Assembly (NCBI GenBank): GCA_029212365.1
Contig: JARGOC010000029.1
Location: 1-47,349, forward strand
Source of the DNA: Roseovarius sp.
GTDB taxonomy: Bacteria; Pseudomonadota; Alphaproteobacteria; Rhodobacterales; Rhodobacteraceae
Direction: 5' to 3'
Length of the DNA stretch: 47,349 bases
Shown in pieces: positions 1 through 7,824 of the stretch. The translations under genes were made by a program, and so were the position numbers. The notes beneath the pieces are model-generated. The model was not told the origin of the DNA and ran no database searches. It was given only the letters and a program-made list of their open reading frames with translations. How positions within the stretch are numbered: the stretch's first letter is position 1; each line of letters begins with the position of its first letter.

Positions 1-1
1 A

Positions 2-361
2 ATCAGGCTTTTGATGGGGCAGCGCGGCATAATCAAAAGCGCGGCATTATGGGCATTATGCCGACATCGGCATAAGACACACTGGACAGGGGCGACGAAG
101 CGGCTGGACCGCTTGGGTAGGTTTAACGACCGCAAGGCCTACGCCTTTGAAGAGCTGGTCGCGGAAATCGGAAACTGTATGCTGTGCGCCCAGATCGGGG
201 TGGAGCCTGAATTTGACCAGAGCGCGGCCTATGTCGAAGGATGGCTTGAGGCAATGAAGGAAGACAGCCGTACGATCTTCCGAGCCGCGTCCGAGGCGCA
301 GAAGGCCGTGGATTACATCATGGAGCGTACCGCACAGGCCGAGCGGATGGCCGCCGAGTAA
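2..361 (+). pseudogene. ardC: ArdC-type antirestriction protein, C-terminal part
   Basis: From about base 77 the translation matches the C-terminal half of ArdC-like antirestriction proteins (N-terminal ssDNA-binding domain plus zincin-like metalloprotease domain). Visible features are HWTGATKRLDR, the EELVAEIG segment and the AYVEGWLEAMKED and AQKAVDYI tail. ArdC proteins protect incoming plasmid DNA from restriction. The frame is open to the left edge, but the residues before THWTG do not look like ArdC. The zincin HExxH is replaced by RHKTH, so the first His and the Glu are gone. The break falls at the end of a 20-bp palindrome (56-75), so the gene seems to have been cut by recombination there. 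An alternative is a real upstream part beyond the window joined out of register. Confidence 0.7.
22..75. repeat. Palindrome and direct-repeat cluster, resolvase-site-like
   Basis: TTATGCCGACATCGGCATAA at 56-75 is a perfect 9-bp inverted repeat around CA. Just before it, GGCATTATG occurs twice in tandem (43-51, 52-60) and GCGCGGCAT twice (22-30, 39-47). GGCATAAT at 26-33 is the reverse complement of the ATTATGCC at 55-62. Several inverted and direct copies of one short motif within 55 bp resemble the multi-subsite layout of serine-recombinase res sites. No recombinase gene is in the window, so this role is inferred. Confidence 0.45.
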
Positions 362-385
362 CAGCCCGCACCGCCAGAAGATTGA

Positions 386-415
386 GGCCCCCGTCAGCAG
401 GCGGGGGCCTTTTGC
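386..415 (+). terminator. Rho-independent terminator after ardC
   Basis: GGCCCCCG (386-393) pairs with CGGGGGCC (402-409) across an 8-nt loop, followed by TTTTG. It lies 25 bp after the ardC stop codon. Confidence 0.85.
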
Positions 416-454
416 GTTGTGGTCTGATCCTGGGCGTGGGCGGTTTCAGAGTGA

Positions 455-529
455 CCTGTCGGCAGGCAACTTGAAGGCCGCCCGCCGACAGGCCCGGCGT
501 TTCGCGCGGATGCCCCCTAATATGGGGGC
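455..529. repeat. Two further hairpins in the ardC-lysR gap
   Basis: CCTGTCGGC (455-463) pairs with GCCGACAGG (484-492). GCCCCC (512-517) pairs with GGGGGC (524-529) across TAATAT. Neither has a T-run. They could be structured ends of the lost element or terminators for the convergent LysR gene. The rest of the gap up to 636 shows nothing else. Confidence 0.4.
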
Positions 530-635
530 TGATGCCCACTCACCTCAAAGCTAAGTACATGTTCTTTGCGCGTCCAACCTCTTGAGTGCAAGAGTGTTGG
601 GAGAAGGTCGTGAATTCGATAGCCGTCATTCTGCG

Positions 636-1523
636 CTAAAGTGATAGGCTCTCGGAGAGAAGGTCGAACACAAGCCTTATACGACGACTTGTATGCAGCT
701 CCCGGTGAGCAACGAGCCAGGTCGGTATTGAGAAAGGCTCGATCTCCGTCAGCACTGGCCCAAATTCCGGAAATTTGGAAGCGATGCGGTCAGACATGAT
801 CGCAATTCCATGACCGTTTCGCGCTATTTCCCATTCAACAATTTGAGATTGAGACACGTATCGAAAGTTCCTTGTGGTCAGATCAAGACCGGCTGGCCGC
901 AGATATCCCAACATGCGTTCAACATCACCAAAACTGACAAACTGATGTTGTGAGAGACTGTCGCCTAGTTTCGGAAAGCCATAGGTATCCGTGTATTTAC
1001 GCACCGCGTAGAACCGAGTTGCGTCTTCACACACGAGCTTAGTGGTGAGGTTTGACTGTTCAGGACGCACGTGTCGAACGGCAATATCCGCTTCTCGAAG
1101 AAGCAGATCACGGACATTGCTGTCAGCAACAATATCAACCTCCAAATTCGGCGCTGACATTTTCAACTGCGCTAGCATCGGTGGCAAAAGATAGGCGGCA
1201 GTCATGTCAGACGCGGTAATCCGAACCTGGCCTTCGATAGTTTGCGATTTGCCTGACGCCGTAAGCGACATCATGTTTGCGCCCATCGCCATTGTTCGGA
1301 CATGATCGAGGAGGTCCAAGCCAGCTTGTGTAAGCGCGACCGACCTTCCGGTCCGCTCAAACAATATTACACCCAGATCTTCTTCTAGAGCAGCAATCTG
1401 TCGGGTTATTGTCGGTTGTGTCACCCCAAGAGCGGCGGCGGCAGCCGACAGCGATCTTTCTTCTGCGACCGCAAGAAATGAGCGTGCTTGGTTCCAGTCA
1501 AACGATATCGAATTCCAGTTCAT
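636..1523 (-). CDS. LysR-family transcriptional regulator
   Basis: A 295-residue protein with a LysR winged helix-turn-helix at about residues 10-70 (FLAVAEERSLSAAAAALGVTQPTITRQ written in parts as FLAVAEERSL then SAAAAALGVTQPTITRQ) and a periplasmic-binding-protein-like effector domain from about residue 95 to the end. Length and order are standard for the family. It is transcribed away from the NmrA-like oxidoreductase at 1647, sharing a 123-bp intergenic region, which is the usual layout for a LysR regulator controlling its divergent neighbour. The inducer cannot be predicted from sequence. Confidence 0.93.
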   Translation of the reverse strand: MNWNSISFDWNQARSFLAVAEERSLSAAAAALGVTQPTITRQIAALEEDLGVILFERTGRSVALTQAGLDLLDHVRTMAMGANMMSLTASGKSQTIEGQVRITASDMTAAYLLPPMLAQLKMSAPNLEVDIVADSNVRDLLLREADIAVRHVRPEQSNLTTKLVCEDATRFYAVRKYTDTYGFPKLGDSLSQHQFVSFGDVERMLGYLRPAGLDLTTRNFRYVSQSQIVEWEIARNGHGIAIMSDRIASKFPEFGPVLTEIEPFSIPTWLVAHRELHTSRRIRLVFDLLSESLSL

Positions 1524-1646
1524 CGGATCTCTATACCACGCTTTTTTACATACTAAACCAAAATATTTCGTCAGTTTACTTGCGAAAAACGTATAGCTTA
1601 AGGTGCTTATTAGAAGAAACGAGCAGCAACCCTAAGGATCATGCCT

Positions 1647-2288
1647 ATGAAAGTCATCGTGCTTGGAGCAAATGGGCGAACTGGACAGCATGTGCTTCAG
1701 GTTGCGCTTGAGCGAGGTCTTGATGTCACCGCTGTCGTGCGTTCACACGACAAGCAGCCGAGCATCAAACATGAGAAACTGACTGCAACGATTGGCGATC
1801 CATGTGATCCAGAATTTCTGACCAAAGTTTTTCGTGGGCAAGATGTGGTCATTTCCACGTTGGGTGGTCGAAGACCGACAAAGGCAGCAACATCAGTCTA
1901 CTTTCAATCAGCAGATGCCATTGTAGCAGCGGCATGCGATACAGGTCTCAAGAGGGTGCTTGTCACGTCCACCGCGCTGTTGTTTCCCCCGCGTACACTG
2001 ATTGAAAAAATTCTTCCTTTGATCGTTCGCCATATCGTGCGCAGCGCTGCACGTATGGAACAAGTCTTGAAAGCTTCCGATCTCGACTGGACGGTTGCGA
2101 GGTGCGGGTTTCTGACGAGTGAAGACGAACCGAAGTATCGTTCTGAGCAGGGGCGGTCGCCGTTGAACGGATCGTCGGTTTCACGCCTCGGGTTGGCCCA
2201 CTTCCTGGTTGATGCGATCGAAGAAACAGATTCGAGCTGCCAAGTTTTCGGCGTTTCGAGTCCAGAGAAGCAACCTAAGCCCAAATAA
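1647..2288 (+). CDS. NAD(P)-binding NmrA/SDR-like oxidoreductase
   Basis: A 213-residue Rossmann protein. The dinucleotide loop GANGRTGQ is at residues 7-14, and the atypical-SDR hallmark LDWTVARCGFL is in the C-terminal half. Such proteins are flavin or quinone reductases, epimerase-like enzymes or NAD(P) sensors; the substrate here is unknown. The ATG at 1647 is preferred over 1641 because AAGGA lies 8 nt upstream of it. It diverges from the LysR gene and is followed after 1 nt by the small membrane protein at 2290, suggesting a two-gene unit. A paralogous fold is encoded at 11256. Confidence 0.88.
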   Translation: MKVIVLGANGRTGQHVLQVALERGLDVTAVVRSHDKQPSIKHEKLTATIGDPCDPEFLTKVFRGQDVVISTLGGRRPTKAATSVYFQSADAIVAAACDTGLKRVLVTSTALLFPPRTLIEKILPLIVRHIVRSAARMEQVLKASDLDWTVARCGFLTSEDEPKYRSEQGRSPLNGSSVSRLGLAHFLVDAIEETDSSCQVFGVSSPEKQPKPK

Positions 2289-2289
2289 A

Positions 2290-2688
2290 ATGGATATGTT
2301 TGAAGACGCAAAACAACAAATGATCCTGTTGCCACGCCCCGTTCAATTGTGGATGCGCTGGCTCAATATCGTATTCTTGATTGGGATATTTTTTGCTTTT
2401 ACTCATGTGACAGCACGTTTGTCGTTACTCGCATATATTGTATGTTTCCCGGTTGCGGTTGTAATTTTTTACTACACGAGGAACATCCGCCTCACCGGAA
2501 TTTCTCACATCGTCTTTTGGACACCCTTGATGATCTACTTACCCTATGCCGTCAGCAACGACCCTGATTTCAACCTTCTTAGCATCTACGGGATATGGGT
2601 ACTGCTCCTTTGTCTAACAGTAGCGATCTCTGTGATGTTTGACGTTCGGGCGTTCTTCGCAATACTTGCTCAGAAGCGTGAAAGTTGA
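2290..2688 (+). CDS. Four-TM inner-membrane protein, unknown function
   Basis: A 132-residue hydrophobic protein with about four membrane segments: WLNIVFLIGIFFAFTHV, LLAYIVCFPVAVVIFYY, ISHIVFWTPLMIYLPY and LLSIYGIWVLLLCLTVAIS. No family was recognised. The start at 2290 sits 1 nt after the stop of the oxidoreductase, so the two are probably co-translated. A longer frame from 2209 would overlap the upstream gene by 80 nt and is less likely. The two may form a membrane redox or sensing unit, but that is only suggested by coupling. Confidence 0.7.
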   Translation: MDMFEDAKQQMILLPRPVQLWMRWLNIVFLIGIFFAFTHVTARLSLLAYIVCFPVAVVIFYYTRNIRLTGISHIVFWTPLMIYLPYAVSNDPDFNLLSIYGIWVLLLCLTVAISVMFDVRAFFAILAQKRES

Positions 2689-2698
2689 TGGTTTGCCA

Positions 2699-3184
2699 AT
2701 GGAATCCAGATTGAAACATGAGATCATCTTTGCTCGGTTGCCCGAGATAGACCCAAACCAAATTATTGCTCACATGTCGGATCCTCGTGTTGCAGAACAC
2801 ATGCCGCTTCTGACATTCGAATGGGACGAGGTTGCTGTGGCCAAGTTCGTTGCCGCAAAGGAAGAGTGCTGGAGCCGCGACGGACTTGGGCATTGGGCTG
2901 TATTGGCAAATAATAACTATGTCGGGTGGGGCGGTTTCCAAAAGGAAGGGGACGAATGGGACTACGGTTTGGTCCTAAAGCCAGCCTCCTTTGGATTGGG
3001 AACACAGATTTCAAGAAAAGCAATCAAGTTTGCTGTTGCGGATGAGCGCATTCCTTACGTTACTTTTCTTTTGCCGCCCTCACGTAAAAATTTAAGTGCG
3101 CTTGATAGGTTTGGAGCAAGACTCGTCGGTGAGATAGAATATGATGGTGCAACTTTTTTCAAATATCGACTAGAGACAGATTGA
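2699..3184 (+). CDS. GNAT-family N-acetyltransferase
   Basis: A 161-residue protein with the RimJ/RimL-type GNAT layout. It has an N-terminal strand-helix region (IIFARLPEIDPNQIIAHMSD), a central WAVLANNNYVGWGGFQ strand pair, and the acetyl-CoA-binding region around GLVLKPASFGLGTQISRKAI, although the canonical Q/RxxGxG/A loop is degenerate (FGLGTQI). The end, LDRFGARLVGEIEYDGATFFKY, is typical of GNAT C-terminal strands. The start at 2699 is chosen because the longer frame from 2639 overlaps the upstream gene by 50 nt; the Shine-Dalgarno site is weak. The acceptor substrate is unknown. Confidence 0.8.
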   Translation: MESRLKHEIIFARLPEIDPNQIIAHMSDPRVAEHMPLLTFEWDEVAVAKFVAAKEECWSRDGLGHWAVLANNNYVGWGGFQKEGDEWDYGLVLKPASFGLGTQISRKAIKFAVADERIPYVTFLLPPSRKNLSALDRFGARLVGEIEYDGATFFKYRLETD

Positions 3185-3323
3185 CCGGTTTGTCCCGCAC
3201 TGCGGTCGTCCAGCAAGCGCAAATTCAACGTCAGCTTCAACTAGAAACTCGGCCAAAACCCAACGTTTTGGAACATCTCTACTTAAGCTCCGTCAGTTTC
3301 TTGGGTGCGCTGACGCCGTGAGA

Positions 3324-4181
3324 TTATCTTGCAGCAGAACGAAGGGCATATTGCCCTATCAAGACACTTGCGAGCACTACGACCATTCCAAGGGCTTGCA
3401 TCCAGTTCAGCGTCTCATTCAGAATTAGCCAACCCAGCAGTGTTGCGCTCAACGGGCTGAGAAAACCGAGGATTGAGACGGCAGATGGCTGTAACAGCCT
3501 GATCCCTCTGAGCCAGATGACATATGTGAGCCCTGCGCCAATCAGGCCCAAATAGACTAATCCGATGACATTCAGTCCGGTGATGCTGGAAAGCTCCGTC
3601 GTTGCGATCGGGATAAACGGAACCAACAACAACCCGCCTGCCGTCAATTGCCATGCAGTGAAAGTCAGGGCTGAGACGGGCGGTTGCCATTTGCGACTTA
3701 GGACAGTGCCAAACGCCATTGATGATGACCCTAGGACGCCAGCAACAACCCCAAGCATGTCGATCTCCGCATCAGGTGTCAGGATCAATAAGCCCACGCC
3801 AAGTACGCCCATGAATACGGCAAAAACTGAAAGTGCTTTGATGGGCGTTCCAAGAAGACCACGAGCGGCAAAAATGACAACAAAGGGTTGGAGGGCTCCC
3901 ATGATCGCGGCTACTCCGCCGGGCAAACGGAAAGCTGCAAAGAACAGTAGCGACCAGAAGACTGCGAAATTTAGAGCTCCCAGAACAAACATCTTGGGGA
4001 TCCAATGTCCATTGGGAAGTTGGCGGACTAAGCAAAGTAAAAACAGTCCGGCAGGCAATGCGCGCAGGAACGAAATTGTCAGTGGATCGAGATTTGCAAG
4101 GAGCTGCGTCGTAACAATGTAGCTGCTGCCCCAGATTATAGGTGCAATTGCGGTGAGTGCGAGGTCGAGGGGACGAGACAT
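3324..4181 (-). CDS. EamA/DMT-superfamily exporter
   Basis: A 285-residue integral membrane protein with about ten helices in two repeated EamA halves. Half one starts at ALTAIAPIIWGSSYIVTTQ; half two begins near VVAGVLGSSSMAFGTVLSRKW. RhaT/YdcZ-like relatives export metabolites, amino acids or drugs. The start is supported by GGAG 7 nt upstream. It is divergent from the MarR gene at 4262, and the 80-bp gap contains two MarR-type palindromes, so the exporter is probably repressed by that MarR until its substrate appears. Confidence 0.92.
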   Translation of the reverse strand: MSRPLDLALTAIAPIIWGSSYIVTTQLLANLDPLTISFLRALPAGLFLLCLVRQLPNGHWIPKMFVLGALNFAVFWSLLFFAAFRLPGGVAAIMGALQPFVVIFAARGLLGTPIKALSVFAVFMGVLGVGLLILTPDAEIDMLGVVAGVLGSSSMAFGTVLSRKWQPPVSALTFTAWQLTAGGLLLVPFIPIATTELSSITGLNVIGLVYLGLIGAGLTYVIWLRGIRLLQPSAVSILGFLSPLSATLLGWLILNETLNWMQALGMVVVLASVLIGQYALRSAAR

Positions 4182-4195
4182 AGTGAAGCTCCTTT

Positions 4196-4241
4196 TTATC
4201 TTGATGTCGAGATAAACATATATACCTTGACGTCAAGATAA
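4196..4241. promoter_or_regulatory. Tandem MarR-type operators between exporter and marR
   Basis: TTATCTTGATGTCGAGATAA (4196-4215) and ATACCTTGACGTCAAGATAA (4222-4241) are two near-palindromes whose centres are 26 bp apart. The second contains the perfect 12-mer CTTGACGTCAAG. They sit between the divergent EamA exporter and MarR genes and are the expected binding sites of that MarR protein. Confidence 0.7.
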
Positions 4242-4261
4242 ATATCCGATGTGGTCCTAGC

Positions 4262-4759
4262 ATGTATGATATGGACAAGATTAGGGCCCAGTGGGCCGCG
4301 CAGAGACCTGATCTCGACACTGAACCAATGGCCCTTATCGGGCGGATCATTCGGCTATCTGCCCAACTGACGGATGAGATGGGGAGGACGTTTGCCCGAC
4401 ACGGGTTGAACGGCGCAAGCTTTGATATGCTTGCCACGCTGCTACGGTCCGGCCCACCACATGCACTGTCCCCCAATCAACTGCTTGAGACGATGATGGT
4501 TACGTCAGGGACGATGACCAACCGTATCGACCAGCTTGAGAAGGATGACCTTGTTGCTCGCGTTAGAAATCCAAACGACAAACGCAGTGTGCTTGTTCAG
4601 CTCACGACCAAGGGGCATCGGATCGTTGACGCAGCTGTGACGGACCATGTTGAAACCCAGAAAGTACTTGTTGGCGGAATGACTGAGGCGGAACGGGCGG
4701 CGTTGAATGGGCAACTCCAGACGTATTTGACTGCCCTTGAGGTTGATAAATTGGCGTAA
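4262..4759 (+). CDS. MarR-family transcriptional regulator
   Basis: A 165-residue winged-helix protein. The DNA-binding core is LSPNQLLETMMVTSGTMTNR followed by the wing LVARVRNPNDKRSVLVQLT, with the typical DxRs-like wing loop (NDKRSV). Helices at both ends form the dimer interface. An in-frame ATG at 4271 is an alternative start; neither has a strong Shine-Dalgarno site. It diverges from the EamA exporter and is a likely local repressor acting at the palindromes 4196-4241. Confidence 0.92.
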   Translation: MYDMDKIRAQWAAQRPDLDTEPMALIGRIIRLSAQLTDEMGRTFARHGLNGASFDMLATLLRSGPPHALSPNQLLETMMVTSGTMTNRIDQLEKDDLVARVRNPNDKRSVLVQLTTKGHRIVDAAVTDHVETQKVLVGGMTEAERAALNGQLQTYLTALEVDKLA

Positions 4760-4872
4760 AACTTGGCCCGCACGCGCGAATATGAACAGCCTGTCAAAGA
4801 AGGGCGGCCCTAGAAGCGAGCAGCCAAGAACCTACTGGCTGGTTGGCTTTTTGGGGATCATACTAACCCTAC

Positions 4873-5325
4873 CTATTCCAAGTCGGGCGCGAAATTCAGT
4901 AGCCTCTGAACAAAGTCCATTCCTTCATCTCCAACCTCTGCAACAATCAGTGCGTCTAGCTCAAAGAAAAAGCGTCTAGCGAGAGACATCATTCGCTCCC
5001 CCTCGTTTGTGAAATGAATAGTTTTCTGGTTTTGCAGGTCTGGGTTTGGGGCTGTTTCCAGCCAACCAATCGCCTCAAGTTCGCGAACGGCCTTGTGAAC
5101 AGCCTGACGGGATATGCGTAAATTGCGCGCAATGTTTGCCGCATGATTAGCATCGCAATCCAAGGCAGCAAGAAAACTGACCTGGCTCCTCTTAACATCC
5201 GAAAAACCCTGCCCGCGAAGGCTTTCGACCAGCTGATCTATTACTCTGGCTTGAAACGTATCCATCCCGAACAACAAGGAAAGCGAACGACTTTCAAGCA
5301 GCTCATATCCTGCTCGCGGCGACAT
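4873..5325 (-). CDS. MarR-like winged-helix regulator
   Basis: A 150-residue protein (161 if started at 5358). The DNA-binding segment is ANIARNLRISRQAVHKAVRE with a following wing (LQNQKTIHFTNEG), as in MarR/HTH_27 proteins. The start at 5325 is preferred because the longer frame would run through one of two operator-like repeats; both starts have weak Shine-Dalgarno sites. It is divergent from the membrane protein/hydrolase pair at 5403-6808, which is its likely target. Confidence 0.8.
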   Translation of the reverse strand: MSPRAGYELLESRSLSLLFGMDTFQARVIDQLVESLRGQGFSDVKRSQVSFLAALDCDANHAANIARNLRISRQAVHKAVRELEAIGWLETAPNPDLQNQKTIHFTNEGERMMSLARRFFFELDALIVAEVGDEGMDFVQRLLNFAPDLE

Positions 5326-5327
5326 TC

Positions 5328-5383
5328 TTGTTAACTTAGTTGACAACCATGTCTCCATCTGATGTTGTAATCTAAGTTAACAA
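5328..5383. promoter_or_regulatory. Paired operators, perfect 12-bp inverted repeat
   Basis: TTGTTAACTTAG (5328-5339) and CTAAGTTAACAA (5372-5383) are exact reverse complements. Each arm is itself part of a smaller dyad of the form TTGTNAA-N5-TTNACAA. The pair lies between the MarR-like gene and the gene at 5403, consistent with two dimers of the regulator. Confidence 0.65.
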
Positions 5384-5402
5384 CATTGAAAGACTAAACA
5401 CC

Positions 5403-5777
5403 ATGTTAAAATCCGTCCTCGTCGCGAATGCCACATCATGTGCGGTCTTCGGGGTGATATTTGTTTTGATGGCCCCGACCATCGCTAGCATTCTGGGATC
5501 ACCGCCAATTCTATTGCTCTATCTTCTTGGTGCTGGCCTATTGGTGAATGCAGCGCTGTTGTTATTCGAAGTCAGGCAAGCCTCGCCGAGGCGATACAGC
5601 GTTCTTTTCTTTGTCATCGGAGACGCAATTTGGGTTTTGACATCTGTCGGACTTGTTGCGGCCGGGCTCTGGATAACGACACCGGCAGGCATAATTTGGG
5701 CGCTATGTATTGCAGTTTTTGTTGGCGGATGTGGCGTCTTGCAAGTCGCCCTCGCTCCCAAGCCTAGTCAGGAGTGA
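5403..5777 (+). CDS. Four-TM membrane protein, unknown function
   Basis: A 124-residue protein with four predicted membrane helices: CAVFGVIFVLMAPTIASIL, LLLYLLGAGLLVNAALLLF, YSVLFFVIGDAIWVLTSVGL and GIIWALCIAVFVGGCGVLQ. No family was recognised with confidence. The stop codon region carries the CAGGAG that serves the next gene (start at 5783), so the two are co-expressed. It is divergent from the MarR-like gene and under the same operator pair. Confidence 0.75.
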   Translation: MLKSVLVANATSCAVFGVIFVLMAPTIASILGSPPILLLYLLGAGLLVNAALLLFEVRQASPRRYSVLFFVIGDAIWVLTSVGLVAAGLWITTPAGIIWALCIAVFVGGCGVLQVALAPKPSQE

Positions 5778-5782
5778 TTTCC

Positions 5783-6808
5783 ATGCCAAAATCTGAAAGC
5801 ATAAAACCGCATCGACCATTTATCGATATGAGCCTGGCAAAACGGGTAAGTCTTCTCGCTGTTTGGGTCATCATGTTGCTCGCCTTGGTGGCGATGGCAG
5901 CCCTCACGTTTCAATCTCTGCGCAACAAGCGCTTTGTCGAAGCACTCACCCTTCCGGGGCAGATGATCACCCTTGAAGGCGGAAATATCTACCTGAATTG
6001 CCAAGGCGACAAACAAGACCCAACACTCATCTTTGAAAATGGAATGGGCCTCGCATCAGAAAACTGGGACTGGGTGCAGCGCGCCCTTTCCAGCGAGTAT
6101 TATGCCTGCACTTATGACAGGGCTAGTATCGGGTTCAGCGATAGTTTTGCGGGGCCTGTAGGCGCGGGGCACAGCGCCGATGTTCTCAGTCAATTGTTAG
6201 ACAAGATCGGGATAACCGAACCGGTCCTCATTGTCGGCCACTCTTATGGCGCTTTGATTGCACGCGTCTTCGCTGACCGGTTCCCTGAACGAGTTGCCGG
6301 GCTGGTTCTGGTTGATTCCTCGCATGAAGATATGGCAGACAGGTTTCCGGCTGAGGCTCAGGAGGGATTCAAAGATATGCTTGCGGGGTTTTCCATCTTA
6401 AGCATAGCAAACCACTTTGGTGGCGCGCAGCTACTGGGAGTGCCCGATATGTTTGCCAATGGGCTTGAGGGTGACGCAAAAGCCCGTGCTGACCATCTCT
6501 ATGGATCAGTTTCACACATGGTGGGTTCAGCGGCAGAAGCAAGTGAATGGGAGCAGTCAGCGGTTCTGGCGCGTGGCGTTGCCGAACGGCAGCTTGGGGA
6601 TTTACCTTTAAGCGTTGTCATGGTTGATGGCTGGCCTGATGTCATGATGCCATCATGGACAGCCATGCAGCAGGGTCTCGCAGCCCTTTCTTCGACAGGG
6701 ACGTTTACAGTCGTTGAGACTGCGGACCACTTTGAAATTTTGACCAAAGAGATGTTTGCGAGCCAAATTGCCGACACTGTTCGTTCGTTGGCAGTTGAGG
6801 TCTTCTAA
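5783..6808 (+). CDS. Membrane-anchored alpha/beta hydrolase
   Basis: A 341-residue protein. One membrane segment at about residues 22-46 (VSLLAVWVIMLLALVAMAAL) is followed by an alpha/beta-hydrolase domain. The nucleophile elbow VGHSYG places the Ser at residue 154. The oxyanion region is ENGMGLASENW, and a late ADHFE supplies the probable catalytic His; the acid is probably the Asp in MVDGWPD. The start at 5783 has GGAG 8 nt upstream, inside the end of the preceding gene. The esterase or amidase substrate is unknown. Its location next to a MarR-type regulator suggests a detoxifying or signal-cleaving role. Confidence 0.88.
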   Translation: MPKSESIKPHRPFIDMSLAKRVSLLAVWVIMLLALVAMAALTFQSLRNKRFVEALTLPGQMITLEGGNIYLNCQGDKQDPTLIFENGMGLASENWDWVQRALSSEYYACTYDRASIGFSDSFAGPVGAGHSADVLSQLLDKIGITEPVLIVGHSYGALIARVFADRFPERVAGLVLVDSSHEDMADRFPAEAQEGFKDMLAGFSILSIANHFGGAQLLGVPDMFANGLEGDAKARADHLYGSVSHMVGSAAEASEWEQSAVLARGVAERQLGDLPLSVVMVDGWPDVMMPSWTAMQQGLAALSSTGTFTVVETADHFEILTKEMFASQIADTVRSLAVEVF

Positions 6809-6839
6809 GCCCAAGAGAGTAAGGGCAATCGTACCAAAC

Positions 6840-6953
6840 CGGTTAGAAAGCGCCGTCGTCATTGTAGAAGGGCCATTTCGGTTCTTTCGAGTTCGTGATC
6901 CAGATAACAACGTTCTAGAATTTTTCGCTATCGATGCAGTACCACCTCAATAA
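6840..6953 (+). pseudogene. Glyoxalase/VOC-domain remnant
   Basis: The frame ending at 6953 encodes SAVVIVEGPFRFFRVRDPD followed by NNVLEFF, the characteristic last strand and metal-ligand region of vicinal-oxygen-chelate proteins (RDPDGN-x-LEF; the Glu is a typical metal ligand). Only the last 35 or so residues survive. The preceding bases in this frame overlap the hydrolase gene and do not look like VOC. It is read as a decayed gene. Confidence 0.6.
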
Positions 6954-6976
6954 TAAATGAAAGTTGGGACCCGCAA

Positions 6977-7402
6977 ATGAATCCGAAATACTCCGGGCGC
7001 TGCCTTTGCGGCGCTGTTACCTATCTGGCGACCGGGAAGCCAATCGTTGTTGCACAATGTCATTGTGAAGAGTGCCGCCGATTGAGCGGAACAGGCCATA
7101 CCGTGGGTGCCATGTTCAGCTCAAATGCGGTGACCGTGAACGGGAAGTTAGGCGAATTCAGATATTCATCAGGCAAGGATTCAGAAGTCACGAAGGCATT
7201 CTGTGCAAACTGCGGCAGCCCGATTTATGGAAAGAACACCCGGTTACCCGGTCATCTAACACTGACGCTTGGCACAATGGATGATGCCGATGGTTTAAAC
7301 GTTGAAGTCGTCATTTTTGAACGCGAAAAGCCACACTGGGATCAGCTTGGACGAGATGTGACGTCATTTGCAGCGCAGCCTGATTGGAAACCTGACGACT
7401 GA
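6977..7402 (+). CDS. GFA/CENP-V-family zinc protein
   Basis: A 141-residue protein of the glutathione-dependent formaldehyde-activating (GFA) fold. Zinc-binding cysteines are visible as C9-x-C11, C28-H-C30-x-x-C33 and C76-x-x-C79, and GSPIYG follows the last pair as in the family. Most members are annotated as GFA-like but their substrates are not established, so formaldehyde should not be assumed. It is a standalone gene and the next gene (7408) is convergent and only 5 bp away. Confidence 0.92.
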   Translation: MNPKYSGRCLCGAVTYLATGKPIVVAQCHCEECRRLSGTGHTVGAMFSSNAVTVNGKLGEFRYSSGKDSEVTKAFCANCGSPIYGKNTRLPGHLTLTLGTMDDADGLNVEVVIFEREKPHWDQLGRDVTSFAAQPDWKPDD

Positions 7403-7407
7403 GTGAA

Positions 7408-7824
7408 TTAGCTTGCTCCGACAAAATATGATTGCTTCCAGAAGATCACAGCAAGCATCACCATACTGACAAGGTTTGGCACCAAGATTTGCACAAGGCC
7501 AAGCTGTTCGCTCACTGTGAACAGCGCAACAGCGCCATTGAGGATGAATAGCCCAATATAGAAAAAAGCCCACTTTGCGGTCCAAGGTCTTCTGTTCCAA
7601 AGGGCATATAGGAAAATCGCTGGTCCGATGAAGTCGAAAAACAGGACCACAAGAAATGCCGTGAGGCCATAGACAAAAAAGCCCGCTAACGGCAAACCGC
7701 TGTCCAACAAATTTGGCAAATTCATCGCTGAGCCGACAGCCCACAAAACCATAACCGCAGACAGTACTTTCAGCGCTAAGGGGATAGGTTTCCAACCCGC
7801 GTGAGGTGTCTGTTCTCCGTTCAC
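7408..7824 (-). CDS. Membrane protein in the ArsR-SRPBCC operon
   Basis: A 138-residue hydrophobic protein with about four helices: LALKVLSAVMVLWAVGSAM, GLPLAGFFVYGLTAFLVVL, FDFIGPAIFLYALW and WAFFYIGLFILNGAVALF. The GTG at 7824 overlaps the TGA of the SRPBCC gene (GTGA), indicating translational coupling; a longer frame from 7872 would overlap that gene by 50 nt. Function unknown. It is the last gene of a three-gene operon with the ArsR regulator and the SRPBCC protein. Confidence 0.75.
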   Translation of the reverse strand: MNGEQTPHAGWKPIPLALKVLSAVMVLWAVGSAMNLPNLLDSGLPLAGFFVYGLTAFLVVLFFDFIGPAIFLYALWNRRPWTAKWAFFYIGLFILNGAVALFTVSEQLGLVQILVPNLVSMVMLAVIFWKQSYFVGAS

